Assembly: GCA_964444365.1 (NCBI GenBank)
Contig: CAYUHJ010000001.1
Coordinates: forward strand, 67,805-131,804
Origin: CAYUHJ01 sp964444365
GTDB taxonomy: Bacteria > Planctomycetota > Planctomycetia > Gemmatales > Gemmataceae
Reading direction: 5' to 3'
Length of the DNA: 64,000 nt
The notes below the pieces were generated by a model that saw only the letters and a program-made list of their open reading frames with translations, was not told where the DNA came from and did no database searches. Position 1 is the stretch's first letter. Every line of letters starts with the position of its first letter. A program made the translations under genes and the position numbers. Of the stretch, positions 50,372 through 59,380 are shown piece after piece.

Positions 50372-51742
50372 ATGTCCGCGTTCCGCGTGAAGACGACCGA
50401 GTGCCGGGTCGGGGTCGTCGGGCTGTACAACGCCGGGAAGACCGTGCTGCTCACGTCGCTGGTGAACCACCTGGAGAACCACGACGTCGACCGGTTCGTC
50501 CTCGGGCCGCGCGGCACCACGGTGCGGAAGTTCGAGCCGCGGCCGCCGGACCGCGGGTGGTCGGCGTTCAACTTCGCGGGGTTCCGGGACGCGCTGGTTC
50601 ACAAGGGCCGCTGGCCGGAAAAGACGCGCGACCGGTCGCAGTACAGCTGCCTGTTCGAGCGGTCGGACTGGACGTTCTCGGACGCCCTGCTGAAGCTCTA
50701 CGACCTGCCCGGCGAACGCCTCGCGGACGCGGCCATGCTCACCCGCTCGTTCGCCGCGTGGTCGGACCACATGCTCGCGACCATCTCGAACGACACGCCG
50801 TACCGCAAGTGCTGCGAGCCGTACCTGACCGCGGTGGCGGCGAAGGAAGTCACAGAGGCGGCGGTCGTCTCGGCGTACAAGTTGTCGCTCGCGAACCTGA
50901 TCCTCGCGTACAAGCCGCTCGTGTCGCCGTCGACGTTCCTGCTCGACACGGCGGGGTCGGCGGCGAAGCCGGACTCCGCGGAGAACCTCGCGAAATCCCG
51001 CGTTTCCGGGCTCGATTTCGCGTCCGAGTTCGCCCCGCTGCCGGCCGCGGTCCGGGCGTCCCACCCGGAACTGCTGGTGCTGTTCGCCGACCGGTTCGAG
51101 CGGTACAAGGACGCGGTCGTGGTGCCGTTCCTGCACGCGCTGCGGTCGTGCCACTCGCTGATCGTGCTCGTCGACGTGACGATGCTGCTCGCCGCCGGCG
51201 TCGGGATGTACGACGACAACCGCCAGATTCTCCGTGACCTGTTCCACGTCCTCGACCCCGGCGAAAGCGGGCTGGAGCGTGTCGGCCGGCACCTCGCGAA
51301 AGTGTTCCTGCCGCACGACCTCCGCCCCGGCGGCATCACCCGCGTCGCGTTCGTCGCCCCGAAGATGGACCTCGTCCACCCCGACGACCGCGACCGGATG
51401 CTCGGGTTGCTGAAGCGAATGGTCGGAAAGCTGGCCGAGAACATCGACGGGCTTAAACACGCCTACTTCAACTGCGCCGCCGTCGTGTCGACGCGGGTGC
51501 TGCCGGATACGGAGGGGAAGCGCTTGCTCGTCGGCGTGCCGTACCGCGACGCGACCGGCCGCCGCATCCCGCCGGGGCCGGAGCAGCGGTTCACGGTGTC
51601 GGCGTTGCCGGACGAGTGGCCCGCCGACTGGTCGCCGGGGCAGTTCACGTTCCCGGAGGTGTACCCGACGGTGCCGACGCGGAAGGACTGTCCGCCGGAA
51701 CAGGTCAACCTCGACGCGGTGCTGGATTTCGTGCTGGACTGA
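50372..51742 (+). CDS. YcjX-like P-loop NTPase (DUF463)
   Basis: 456 residues from ATG 50372. Walker A GLYNAGKT at residues 17-24 preceded by CRVGVVGLYN, then LTSLVNHLENHDVDRFVLG. YcjX family phrases: LKLYDLPGERLADAAML, WSDHMLATISNDTPYRKCC, and the C-terminal HAYFNCAAVVSTRVLP and KDCPPEQVNLDAVLDFV. In gamma-proteobacteria YcjX sits with YcjF in the phage-shock regulon and its role is unknown. Here no YcjF or Psp gene is present; two unknown membrane proteins follow. Confidence 0.88.
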   Translation: MSAFRVKTTECRVGVVGLYNAGKTVLLTSLVNHLENHDVDRFVLGPRGTTVRKFEPRPPDRGWSAFNFAGFRDALVHKGRWPEKTRDRSQYSCLFERSDWTFSDALLKLYDLPGERLADAAMLTRSFAAWSDHMLATISNDTPYRKCCEPYLTAVAAKEVTEAAVVSAYKLSLANLILAYKPLVSPSTFLLDTAGSAAKPDSAENLAKSRVSGLDFASEFAPLPAAVRASHPELLVLFADRFERYKDAVVVPFLHALRSCHSLIVLVDVTMLLAAGVGMYDDNRQILRDLFHVLDPGESGLERVGRHLAKVFLPHDLRPGGITRVAFVAPKMDLVHPDDRDRMLGLLKRMVGKLAENIDGLKHAYFNCAAVVSTRVLPDTEGKRLLVGVPYRDATGRRIPPGPEQRFTVSALPDEWPADWSPGQFTFPEVYPTVPTRKDCPPEQVNLDAVLDFVLD

Positions 51743-51771
51743 CTTTCCTGGCAAACGCGCCGGGCGTCGGG

Positions 51772-51777
51772 TACGTT
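51772..51777 (+). promoter_or_regulatory. Possible -10 element
   Basis: TACGTT lies 35 bases before the ATG at 51813. Confidence 0.25.
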
Positions 51778-51812
51778 GAAATGGCAGTGTTCCCCCTTCC
51801 GGGAGTCCGTTC

Positions 51813-52829
51813 ATGGCCGCACCTGTCGAAGCGAAACCGGTCGACCGCCGGGACGGAGAGAACCGGGAAGAACCGGCAGAAGAGACGTTCTGGCAGACGT
51901 ACTCGCCGAACCTGGAACTGCCGCTTTCGACGGTCGCGTCGGTTTTTGCGCACGTGCTGCTCGTGGCGGTGCTGTTCCTGATTTACCAGTATTTCAGCCA
52001 GGGGAAGGAAACCGCGTCGCTGCCCATTGTGCTCGTCGACGGTGGTTCGGACGCGACCGGGGAGGGCTCGCCGGGGAGCGGCGGCATCCCCGACCCGGGC
52101 GCGGTCGGGGCCGCGGCTCCGAAGCCGCAGGACTTCGACGCGCTTCCGCTGCCGAACCCGTTACCGGACGTCCGCAAGGACATTCAGGACCGCATCGCGA
52201 TCGACGACCCCAACGCCCCGACCAAACTGTCCGACGAGAAGGCCGCCGCCTACGGCTCTTTGGACAAGGCTCTGCAAGACAAGCTCCTCGGACTGGGCCA
52301 GAAGAAGGGGACGGGCAGCGGGCCGGGGACCGGCGACAGCGGGCAGCCCGGCACCGGCGGCGGCGGGACCGGGGCGGACAGCACCCGTGCCCGCGGGCTG
52401 CGGTGGGTCGTCCGGTTCAAGACCACCAGCGGCCGGGACTACGTCGACCAACTCGCCGGGCTCGGGGCGGTCATCGCGGTGCCGGCCCCGCCGGACTACA
52501 AGAAGTCCATGCTCGTGTTCCGGACGCCCGCCAGCCCCGCGGCCCAGTCGGTCGCCACGGACCAGGACTTCCGCGCGTTCGGCGGGCAGATCCAGTTCTG
52601 CGACTTCAAGCGCGAGTCCGTCCAGCAGGTCAGCGAGGCCCTCAACCTCAAGTTCACCCCGCCCGCCTTCTGGGCGTTCTTTCCGAAGGAACTCGAAGAG
52701 GAACTGTCGCGGAAGGAAACCGCGTACCGCAACAAGCGATCCGAGGAGATCGAGGAGACGAAGTTCCAGGTCATCCCGCGCGGCGGGAAGTACGAGGCGG
52801 TCGTCGTCGAGCAGACGTTGAAGCGGTGA
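51813..52829 (+). CDS. Single-helix envelope protein, TonB-like layout
   Basis: 338 residues. A charged N-terminus with EEPAEETFWQTYSPNLELPL is followed by one membrane helix at about 40-61 (TVASVFAHVLLVAVLFLIYQ), then a Pro/Gly-rich linker (GTGSGPGTGDSGQPGTGGGG) and a C-terminal alpha/beta domain of about 145 residues from GLRWVVRFKTTSGRDYVDQL onward. This anchor-linker-domain plan recalls TonB or biopolymer transport proteins, but no TonB motif is seen. It starts 70 bases after the YcjX-like gene. Function unknown. Confidence 0.78.
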   Translation: MAAPVEAKPVDRRDGENREEPAEETFWQTYSPNLELPLSTVASVFAHVLLVAVLFLIYQYFSQGKETASLPIVLVDGGSDATGEGSPGSGGIPDPGAVGAAAPKPQDFDALPLPNPLPDVRKDIQDRIAIDDPNAPTKLSDEKAAAYGSLDKALQDKLLGLGQKKGTGSGPGTGDSGQPGTGGGGTGADSTRARGLRWVVRFKTTSGRDYVDQLAGLGAVIAVPAPPDYKKSMLVFRTPASPAAQSVATDQDFRAFGGQIQFCDFKRESVQQVSEALNLKFTPPAFWAFFPKELEEELSRKETAYRNKRSEEIEETKFQVIPRGGKYEAVVVEQTLKR

Positions 52830-52911
52830 CGGCGGGGTCCGAACCGTGTCCGGGCGGGCGGCGTACCCGTAGAACGACCCCCGCCAAGCCCGGACCCGTG
52901 GAACCGCCGCC

Positions 52912-54342
52912 ATGAACGACACCCCGCCGCGCCTCGCGACGAACTCCGCCGGCCCCGCCTACGCCCCCATTTCCGGCACCGCCGTCGCCAGCCTCGCGGT
53001 CGGCGTCCTGTTCGTCGTCGCGCTCGTGGTCGTCGGCGGGATGGCGTTCTTCAAGAAGCAGCAGTTCATCGAGTTCGAAGTCCTCGTCTTCCCCGCCCTC
53101 GGGGTGCTCCTCGCGTTCGTCGCCCGCCGGCAGATCGCGAACTCCGAAGGCACCCGCGTCGGGGAGAACTACGCGAACGCCGGCTGGTGGCTGAACGTCC
53201 TCGGCGGACTCGGGTACGTTGCCTACGTCCTCGGCGTCGAGTTCGCGATCCGCAACGACGCCGAGCGGGAGTTCAAGGCGTGGGCCGGCCACGTCGCCGC
53301 CATCGACCCGGCGAACCCCGCCGACCCGAACGTCTACCAGGCGACGTGGCGGACGCAGCCGCCGGGCAGCCGGGTCGCGGTCAAGCCCGACAACGCCGCC
53401 GCGATGGAGGCGCAGTTCCGGGATGCGCTCGTCGGGTTCCGGCAGATGGACGTCGTCCGCATCGCCGGCCGGAACCGCGGGGCCGCGAAGTTCGACATCC
53501 TCGGCGTCAAGGACTGGCAGCAGACGCAGACCAAGATCAACTGCACGCTCGCGTGCAAGCTGGCGACCCCGGAAGGGGACTTCGACCTGATCGTCCCGAT
53601 GGAAGCCGCGATCGACCAGGGCCGGCGGTCGTGGCAGATCCGGCCGTCGTCCAGCGGGCTGGTGCAGGGTCAGTCGCTGACGAAGTACGGCTGGCTCGTG
53701 TCCCACACGGAAGACCTGGGAAAACAGTTCGCCTTCGAGGTGCTCAACCTGCTGCGGAACCCCGGCCAGCAGCCGATCGCCTACGACGCCTTCGTCCGGC
53801 CGGACAGCAACCCGGGCTGGCCCCGGTTCCTGATCGAGGACCAGACGCGGTACGCCGTGACCGGGAACATCGGACGGCTCTACCCGGAGCCGGTGGGTTA
53901 TGCGGAGGGGCTGGATCGCCTGTTCGCGCTGCCAGGCGGGGTGAAGCCGACCGACGCGGACGTCGCCCGGTTCCGGTTCTGCTGGAACAACGGGCGGATC
54001 ACGCGGGCCGGAACGACCCTGAAGGATTCCCCGGACGTCAACCCCGTGCTCCGGGTGACGGCCGACGCCGTCGAGTATCTGATTCCCGTGGAACTCCAGC
54101 TTCCGGGCGGGCAGGGGCCGGCCGGCACGGCGCGCGGGAAGATCGTACTCCGCAGCACGGACCCCGCCCTGGCCGGAGAGTTTGCGGCCGCGAAGAAAGA
54201 CCCCGGCCCGCAGATGACCGCCTCCCCCGCGGACGTGGCCAAGCGGCCGGTCCCGTGGCGGATCGTCCGCATCGAGTCCGACCTGAAGCCGGTGCCGATC
54301 GCCCCCAAGGACGGCCCGGACGGCGGCCCCGCCGGGTTTTGA
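52912..54342 (+). CDS. Unknown membrane protein
   Basis: 476 residues. Two to three membrane helices near the N-terminus: about 20-46, 57-74 and 92-112. The rest is soluble, with FRQMDVVRIAGRNRGAAKFD, LDRLFALPGGVKPTDADVAR and a Pro-rich end (PIAPKDGPDGGPAGF). The N-terminal helices resemble DUF4190-type anchors. The gene lies 82 bases after the previous one on the same strand and may share its transcript. Function unknown. Confidence 0.75.
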   Translation: MNDTPPRLATNSAGPAYAPISGTAVASLAVGVLFVVALVVVGGMAFFKKQQFIEFEVLVFPALGVLLAFVARRQIANSEGTRVGENYANAGWWLNVLGGLGYVAYVLGVEFAIRNDAEREFKAWAGHVAAIDPANPADPNVYQATWRTQPPGSRVAVKPDNAAAMEAQFRDALVGFRQMDVVRIAGRNRGAAKFDILGVKDWQQTQTKINCTLACKLATPEGDFDLIVPMEAAIDQGRRSWQIRPSSSGLVQGQSLTKYGWLVSHTEDLGKQFAFEVLNLLRNPGQQPIAYDAFVRPDSNPGWPRFLIEDQTRYAVTGNIGRLYPEPVGYAEGLDRLFALPGGVKPTDADVARFRFCWNNGRITRAGTTLKDSPDVNPVLRVTADAVEYLIPVELQLPGGQGPAGTARGKIVLRSTDPALAGEFAAAKKDPGPQMTASPADVAKRPVPWRIVRIESDLKPVPIAPKDGPDGGPAGF

Positions 54343-54372
54343 CCCCGCGAAGGGGTCAAACGAACCGGCCCG

Positions 54373-55823
54373 TCACTTCTCGGCCTTCGGGGCCGGTTGG
54401 CCGGTGATCTCCACGAGCTTCGCCTTCATCGCCGTGACCCGGTCCGGGTGTGCGGCGGCCACGTTCTTCGTTTCGCTCAGATCGGCCGCGAGGTCAACAG
54501 CAGTGGCCCGGCCTCCTTCGCCTTCGGGCCGGGGGGCATCAGCTTCCAGGTGCCGTGGCGGAACCCGAACGGCGGCCCGCCGTTCGACATCTCGACGAGG
54601 AATTCGCGGCCCGTCTTCTTGGTTCCGAGCAGGGCGTCCAGGTGGTCCTCGCTGTCCGGGGCCTGACCCTTCGGGACCGTCTGTCCCGTGAGGGCGGCGA
54701 AACTCGCGAGGAGGTCCATCTGGCTCATCAGCGCGTCCGACGTGCCGGGCCTCACCTTTGCCGGCCACCGGACGAGGAACGGTACCCGCGTGCCCCCCTC
54801 GAAGACGGTACTCTTCGTGCCGCGGAGCACGCCGTTCGGCTTGTGGCCGTTGGTCGCGTCCGGGTCGCCGACGCCGTGGACTTTGTCCGGCCCGTTGTCG
54901 TCGAGCACCCCGCCGTTGTCGCTCGTCAGAATCACCAGGGTGTTTTCGGCCAGCCCGAGCTTGTCGAGTTGGTCGAGCACCCGGCCGACCGTCCAGTCGA
55001 ACTCGACGAGGGCGTCGCCCCGGACACCGCACTCGCTCTTGCCGCGGAACTTCTCGTTCGGCACCCGCGGGACGTGGATGTTGTGGGTCGCCATGAACAG
55101 GAAGAACGGCTTGTCCTTGTTCTTCTCGACGAACTCGCACCCCTTGTCGGCGATCACGAACGACATCTCGTCGTCCTTCCACAGCGCCGCCGTGCCGCCG
55201 GTCTGGCCGCCGATCCGGGGGATGTCGCGGACGAACGACCCCTTGTCGCCGCGCTTGACGGAGTAGTCGAGCTTGATCGGGTCTTTCGGGTCCAGGCCCA
55301 CGACCCGGTCGTTCTCGACCCACACGCACGGGACGCGGTCGCCGGTGGCGGGCAGGACCCAGGCGGAGTCGAAGCCGACCTCGCGCGGCCCCGGCTTGAT
55401 CGCCTCGTTGTAGTTCGTCGGCGTCGTCCCGAGCCCGAGGTGCCACTTGCCGACGACGCCCGTGCGGTAGCCGGCCTTCTGAAGCATACCCGGCAACGTG
55501 GTCCGGTCGGGGTCGATGAGCAGCCCTTGCTCCCCGGAGGCGATGCCGGTCCCCTTCTTGCGGAAGGCGTACTCGCCGGTCATGAGGGAGTACCGGGACG
55601 GGGTACACACGGAGGCGACGCTGTGGGCGTCGGTGAACCGGATGCCGCCGGCCGCGAGGCGGTCGCAGTTGGGCGTCTTGACCTTGGTCGCGCCGTAGCA
55701 CCCGAGGTCGCCGTAGCCGATGTCGTCGGCATAGATGAGCACGATGTTCGGCTTGTCCGCCGCCGAGGCGTCGGGCAGCGCCAGCGCGCAGGCGGCCAGA
55801 ACTCCGAGGGTGAACCGGGGCAT
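54373..55823 (-). pseudogene. Secreted sulfatase with a frameshift near the 3' end
   Basis: Signal peptide MPRFTLGVLAACALALPDAS, then arylsulfatase fold: NIVLIYADDIGYGDLGCYG with metal Asp33-Asp34, and Cys-type active site Cys73-T-P-S-R in ASVCTPSRYSLMTGEY. Later motifs YRTGVVGKWHLG and SDNGGVLDDNGP are intact. The frame then runs to TSRPI and a stop at 54477, but the expected end (DLAADLSETKNVAAAHPDRV to QPAPKAEK) continues in another frame. One base is missing around 54496-54499. The result loses about 45 C-terminal residues: a recent mutation or a sequencing error. Confidence 0.85.
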
Positions 55824-55880
55824 GGAGAGGTTCCGTTGTTCGGGAAGGGTGATACCGAATGGTTTTGGTTCGCGAATCTT

Positions 55881-56010
55881 TGCTCCCCTCTCCCCTTGGG
55901 GGAGAGGAGTCGGGGGTGAGGGGTGACCCTAAGCCCACATCGATGATTTCCCACGGGTGAAGTCGTTCCCCTCACCCCCAACCCCTCTCCCCTTGGGGGA
56001 GAGGGGAGCA
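55881..56010. repeat. Long GC-rich inverted repeat between the sulfatase genes
   Basis: The left arm TGCTCCCCTCTCCCCTTGGG onward to GTCGGGGGTGAGGGGTGA and the right arm GTTCCCCTCACCCCCAACCC onward to AGAGGGGAGCA are near-perfect complements over about 45 bases. The centre of about 38 bases is unrelated. It is the best-matched copy of the CCTCTCCCC family in this window. Confidence 0.85.
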
Positions 56011-56037
56011 AGAGTAAGGGATCCACGCGAGTGGGTA

Positions 56038-57405
56038 TCAGTTCTTCTTCTTGGCGTCCCGGAGCGGCCAGTCCGGGTGGTCGTCGCGGGAGTCCGCAAT
56101 GAGCTTCGTCGCGCGGGCGACCAGATCGGGATTCTTGGCGGCGAGGTCGGTCGTCTCGCCGGGGTCGGCCTTCAGGTCGTACAGTTCGACCGCCGCCGAC
56201 GGGCCGTTCTTCACGGCCTTCCAGTCCCCGAACCGGACCGCCTGGAGGCTCGGCCCGCTCTCGTGAAGTTCCCAGTAAAAGCAATCCCGCTTCGGGGCCG
56301 GGCCGCCCTTCAAGAGGGGCACGATCGAGACGCCGTCGGTCTTCACGTCCGCCGGGAGCTTCGCGCCGAGCAGGTCGGCACACGTCGGGAGGAAGTCCCA
56401 GAACGCCCACGGGTCGTCGGACACCTTCCCTGCGGGAACGACACCGGGCCAGCGGGCGACGCACGCCTGCCGCAACCCGCCCTCGTACAGGGTCCGCTTG
56501 AACCCGCGGAGCTTGCCGCCCATGGTCTGGTCGAACCGCTTGCCGATTTCCGAGTTCGGGGCGAACGACGACCCGTTGTCGCCGGCGACGATCACCAGCG
56601 TTTTCTCGTCGAGCTTCAAGTCCTTCAGCTTAGCGAGGAGTCGGCCGAGGTCGGTGTCGAGCCGCGTGACCTGGGCCGCGTAGGTCTTCTGCTGCTCGGT
56701 CCAGGGTTCGTCCTTGTACGCCCCCAACGAGTCGATTTCCTGCCGGCCGTGCGGGAGCGTGACGGCGTAGTAGAGGAAGAAGGGCTTGTCCTTGTTCGCC
56801 GTCACCCAGGCGAGGGTTTCGTCGGCGATGAGGTCCTGGGCGTAGGTCTTGCCGACGCCCTTGCCGTCGTTCCCGGGCAGGTCGAACCGCTTGTCGTCGC
56901 GGTAGAGGAACGTCGGGAAGTAGCTGTGGGCGTGCCGCTGGCAGTTGTACCCGAAGAAGTGGTCGAACCCGACCTTGAGCGGGCTGCCCGGGGTGTCGAA
57001 CAGGCCCATGCCCCACTTGCCGACGCACGCGGTGGCGTAGCCGTTGTCGCGGAACAGCTTCGCGACCGTGTACGTCCCTTCCGGGAGCGGCTTCTGGCCC
57101 TCGGGCTGGACCTCCCGGTTCCCGCGGATCGGGCTGTGCCCCATGTGCCGGCCGATCATCAGCGACGTGCGGGACGGGGCACAAACGCTGGTGCCGCAGT
57201 ACGCTTGCGTGAAGCGAATCCCGTCCTTCGCCATCGCGTCGAGGGTGGGGGTCTTGATGAGCTTCTGCCCGTAGCAGCCCAGGTCGCCCTGCGCGAGGTC
57301 GTCCGACAGCACGAAGATGACGTTCGGCTTGGGCGGCGGCTCCGCGGCGTGGGTCGGGAAGAGCAGGCCGGCCACGACCGCCCCGACGATGACGAACCCG
57401 CGCAT
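56038..57405 (-). CDS. Secreted arylsulfatase-type sulfatase
   Basis: 455 residues, intact. Signal peptide MRGFVIVGAVVAGLLFPTHA. Metal residues in NVIFVLSDDLAQGDLGCYG (Asp35, Asp36) and formylglycine site Cys75-A-P-S-R in GTSVCAPSRTSLMIGRHMGH. Further: YATACVGKWGMG, VIVAGDNGSSFAPNSEIG, and ELYDLKADPGETTDLA near the end. Hydrolyses sulfate esters, probably on polysaccharides, after export. The active Cys must be converted to formylglycine by a separate enzyme. Confidence 0.96.
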   Translation of the reverse strand: MRGFVIVGAVVAGLLFPTHAAEPPPKPNVIFVLSDDLAQGDLGCYGQKLIKTPTLDAMAKDGIRFTQAYCGTSVCAPSRTSLMIGRHMGHSPIRGNREVQPEGQKPLPEGTYTVAKLFRDNGYATACVGKWGMGLFDTPGSPLKVGFDHFFGYNCQRHAHSYFPTFLYRDDKRFDLPGNDGKGVGKTYAQDLIADETLAWVTANKDKPFFLYYAVTLPHGRQEIDSLGAYKDEPWTEQQKTYAAQVTRLDTDLGRLLAKLKDLKLDEKTLVIVAGDNGSSFAPNSEIGKRFDQTMGGKLRGFKRTLYEGGLRQACVARWPGVVPAGKVSDDPWAFWDFLPTCADLLGAKLPADVKTDGVSIVPLLKGGPAPKRDCFYWELHESGPSLQAVRFGDWKAVKNGPSAAVELYDLKADPGETTDLAAKNPDLVARATKLIADSRDDHPDWPLRDAKKKN

Positions 57406-57456
57406 CCCGACCTCCCTCGTTTCGCCCTGACCCGCACGCCCCCTGTACGAAACCCC

Positions 57457-59247
57457 TCACATCTCGCCGAGTTCCGCTTGCAATTCGACCCAGCGTTCCT
57501 CGGCCTCCGCGAGCGGGCCGGCAATCGCTTCCAGCTCGGTGTGCAGTTTCATCGCCTCCGCGGCGTTCGTCGTCCTCATCATCTGGGTGTTGAGGGCCTT
57601 CTTCTGGTCGTCGAGCTGGGCGATCGTCCGCTCCACGGCCTTCAGTTCCTTGCGGGCGTCCTTCTCGGACCGTCGGGGACGGTGGTGAACCTTCGCCCTT
57701 TCCGGGGTCGCGACGCCGGCGGGGAGCTTGGCCTTTGCGGACGCGAGTTCGCGCTCGCCGGCCTCGATCTCCTTGTTGACGGCGTCGACGTAGGCGTCGT
57801 AGGTGCCGAGGTAGTTGATGACCTTGCCGTCCCGCACCTCCACGACGCAGGTCGCGACGCGCTTCGTGAAGTGCCGGTCGTGGCTGGTGAAGATCAGGGT
57901 GCCCTCGTACTCGACGAGCGCGTCGACGAGCGCGTCCACCGTGTCCACGTCCAGGTGGTTCCCCGGCTCGTCGAGGATCAGGACGTTGTGACCGCTGAGG
58001 AGCAACCCCGCGAGGCACAGGCGGGCGCGCTCGCCCCCGGAGAGGACTTCGATCCGCTTCTCGACGTGGGAGCCGCGGAACAGGAACGACCCCGCCACGT
58101 CAAGGACTTCCTGGTCCTTCTTCCCGACGGCGGCCTTGCTGCGGAGGTAGTCGAAGACGGTGAACTTTTCCGGCAGCGTGGTGTAAACGTGCTGGGCGTA
58201 CACACCGATGTCGCAGCCGTGGCCCCAGCGGACTTCGCCTTCGATGGGCTTGAGCGAGTCGACGATCGTCCGCAGGAACGTCGTCTTCCCCTGGCCGTTG
58301 TCGCCGACGATCGCGGCCCGGGACCCGTGGTCGAGTTCGAGGCCGACGTCTTTCGCGATGACCCGCTCCGGGTAGCCGATCGAGAGATCCTTGCACCGCA
58401 ACGCCGGGCCTTTGCGGGCGCGGATCTGCGGCGGGCGGATGCGGACGGTCGGCTCCTCGCCGACGATCTCCGTCAGTTCGAGCTTCTCCAGTGCCTTCGC
58501 CTTGGACTGGGCCAGTGCCGCGGTGCTGGCCCGCGCCTTGTTCCGGGCGATGAAGTCTTCGAGGTGCTTTTTCTTCGTCAACACCGCGGCGTTGGACCGC
58601 TCCTCGTGCAGCCGCTTTTCCTGCTTGTAGGTCGCGTAGGCGTCGACCTTGCCGGGGAAGAGCGTGAGCTTCCCGCGGGACAGGTCGAGCGTGTGCGTGC
58701 AAGTCGTGCCGAGGAACGCGCGGTCGTGCGAGACGACGATGCACGCGGCGCGGAAATCGAGCAAGAAGTGCTCGAGCAGAATTTGCGTCCGCAGGTCGAG
58801 GAAGTTCGTCGGTTCGTCGAGCAGCAGGAGGTTCGGTTCGTGCAGCAGCAGCGCCGCGAGCTTGAGCCGGGTCTGCCAGCCGCCGGAGAGCGACGCGACG
58901 GGGCCGGTGAGGTACGTCCCCTTGATCTCGAACCGGCCCGCGACCTCGCCGCACTTCCAGTCGGGCTGCTCGCTGTCGCGCATCAGGAAGTCGAGCGACG
59001 TTTCGCCGGGCAAGAACGGGTCGTGCTGTCGCAGGTAGCCGAGCCGCAGCGACGGGTGGCGGATGACTTCGCCGGCGTCGAGTTCCTCCTCGCCGAGAAT
59101 GATCCGCAGCAGCGTCGACTTGCCGGCCCCGTTTCGGCCGATGAACCCGACCTTGGTGTTGTCGCTGATCGTCGCCTCGGCGAGGCGGAGGAGGATCTGG
59201 TCGCCGTAACTCTTGGAGGCGTTCGTGATCTGAAGCAGGCTGGCCAT
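57457..59247 (-). CDS. ABC-F family ATPase
   Basis: 596 residues from ATG 59247. Two nucleotide-binding domains on one chain without membrane segments. First: Walker A GRNGAGKS, signature SLSGGWQTRLKLAALLL, Walker B LLLLDEPTNFLD. Second: Walker A GDNGQGKT, signature LSGGERARLCLAGLLL, Walker B LILDEPGNHLDV. The linker between them is about 80 residues. A C-terminal coiled coil (SEKDARKELKAVERTIAQLD) resembles Uup. ABC-F proteins act on ribosomes (EttA, Uup) or relieve stalling and antibiotics; which is not clear here. Confidence 0.94.
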   Translation of the reverse strand: MASLLQITNASKSYGDQILLRLAEATISDNTKVGFIGRNGAGKSTLLRIILGEEELDAGEVIRHPSLRLGYLRQHDPFLPGETSLDFLMRDSEQPDWKCGEVAGRFEIKGTYLTGPVASLSGGWQTRLKLAALLLHEPNLLLLDEPTNFLDLRTQILLEHFLLDFRAACIVVSHDRAFLGTTCTHTLDLSRGKLTLFPGKVDAYATYKQEKRLHEERSNAAVLTKKKHLEDFIARNKARASTAALAQSKAKALEKLELTEIVGEEPTVRIRPPQIRARKGPALRCKDLSIGYPERVIAKDVGLELDHGSRAAIVGDNGQGKTTFLRTIVDSLKPIEGEVRWGHGCDIGVYAQHVYTTLPEKFTVFDYLRSKAAVGKKDQEVLDVAGSFLFRGSHVEKRIEVLSGGERARLCLAGLLLSGHNVLILDEPGNHLDVDTVDALVDALVEYEGTLIFTSHDRHFTKRVATCVVEVRDGKVINYLGTYDAYVDAVNKEIEAGERELASAKAKLPAGVATPERAKVHHRPRRSEKDARKELKAVERTIAQLDDQKKALNTQMMRTTNAAEAMKLHTELEAIAGPLAEAEERWVELQAELGEM

Positions 59248-59330
59248 CGGCAACGGCACCATCGGTTCGGGGTCGGACGGGTTTAGGGATACGGACGGAT
59301 TTTCCGTGGGCGATCCCCCGCCCGGACGGG

Positions 59331-59336
59331 TACGCT
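59331..59336 (+). promoter_or_regulatory. Possible -10 element for the PVC cytochrome-type gene
   Basis: TACGCT lies 44 bases before the ATG at 59381. Confidence 0.25.
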
Positions 59337-59380
59337 ACTTTCAACCGCCTTTCCCCCCTCGTCGCGGAGTTCGTTCCCCC

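Noticed and set aside
55957..59286. A 1109-codon plus-strand frame
   Set aside because: Antisense to the second sulfatase and ABC-F genes, with Val/Arg-rich sequence as expected of such a shadow.
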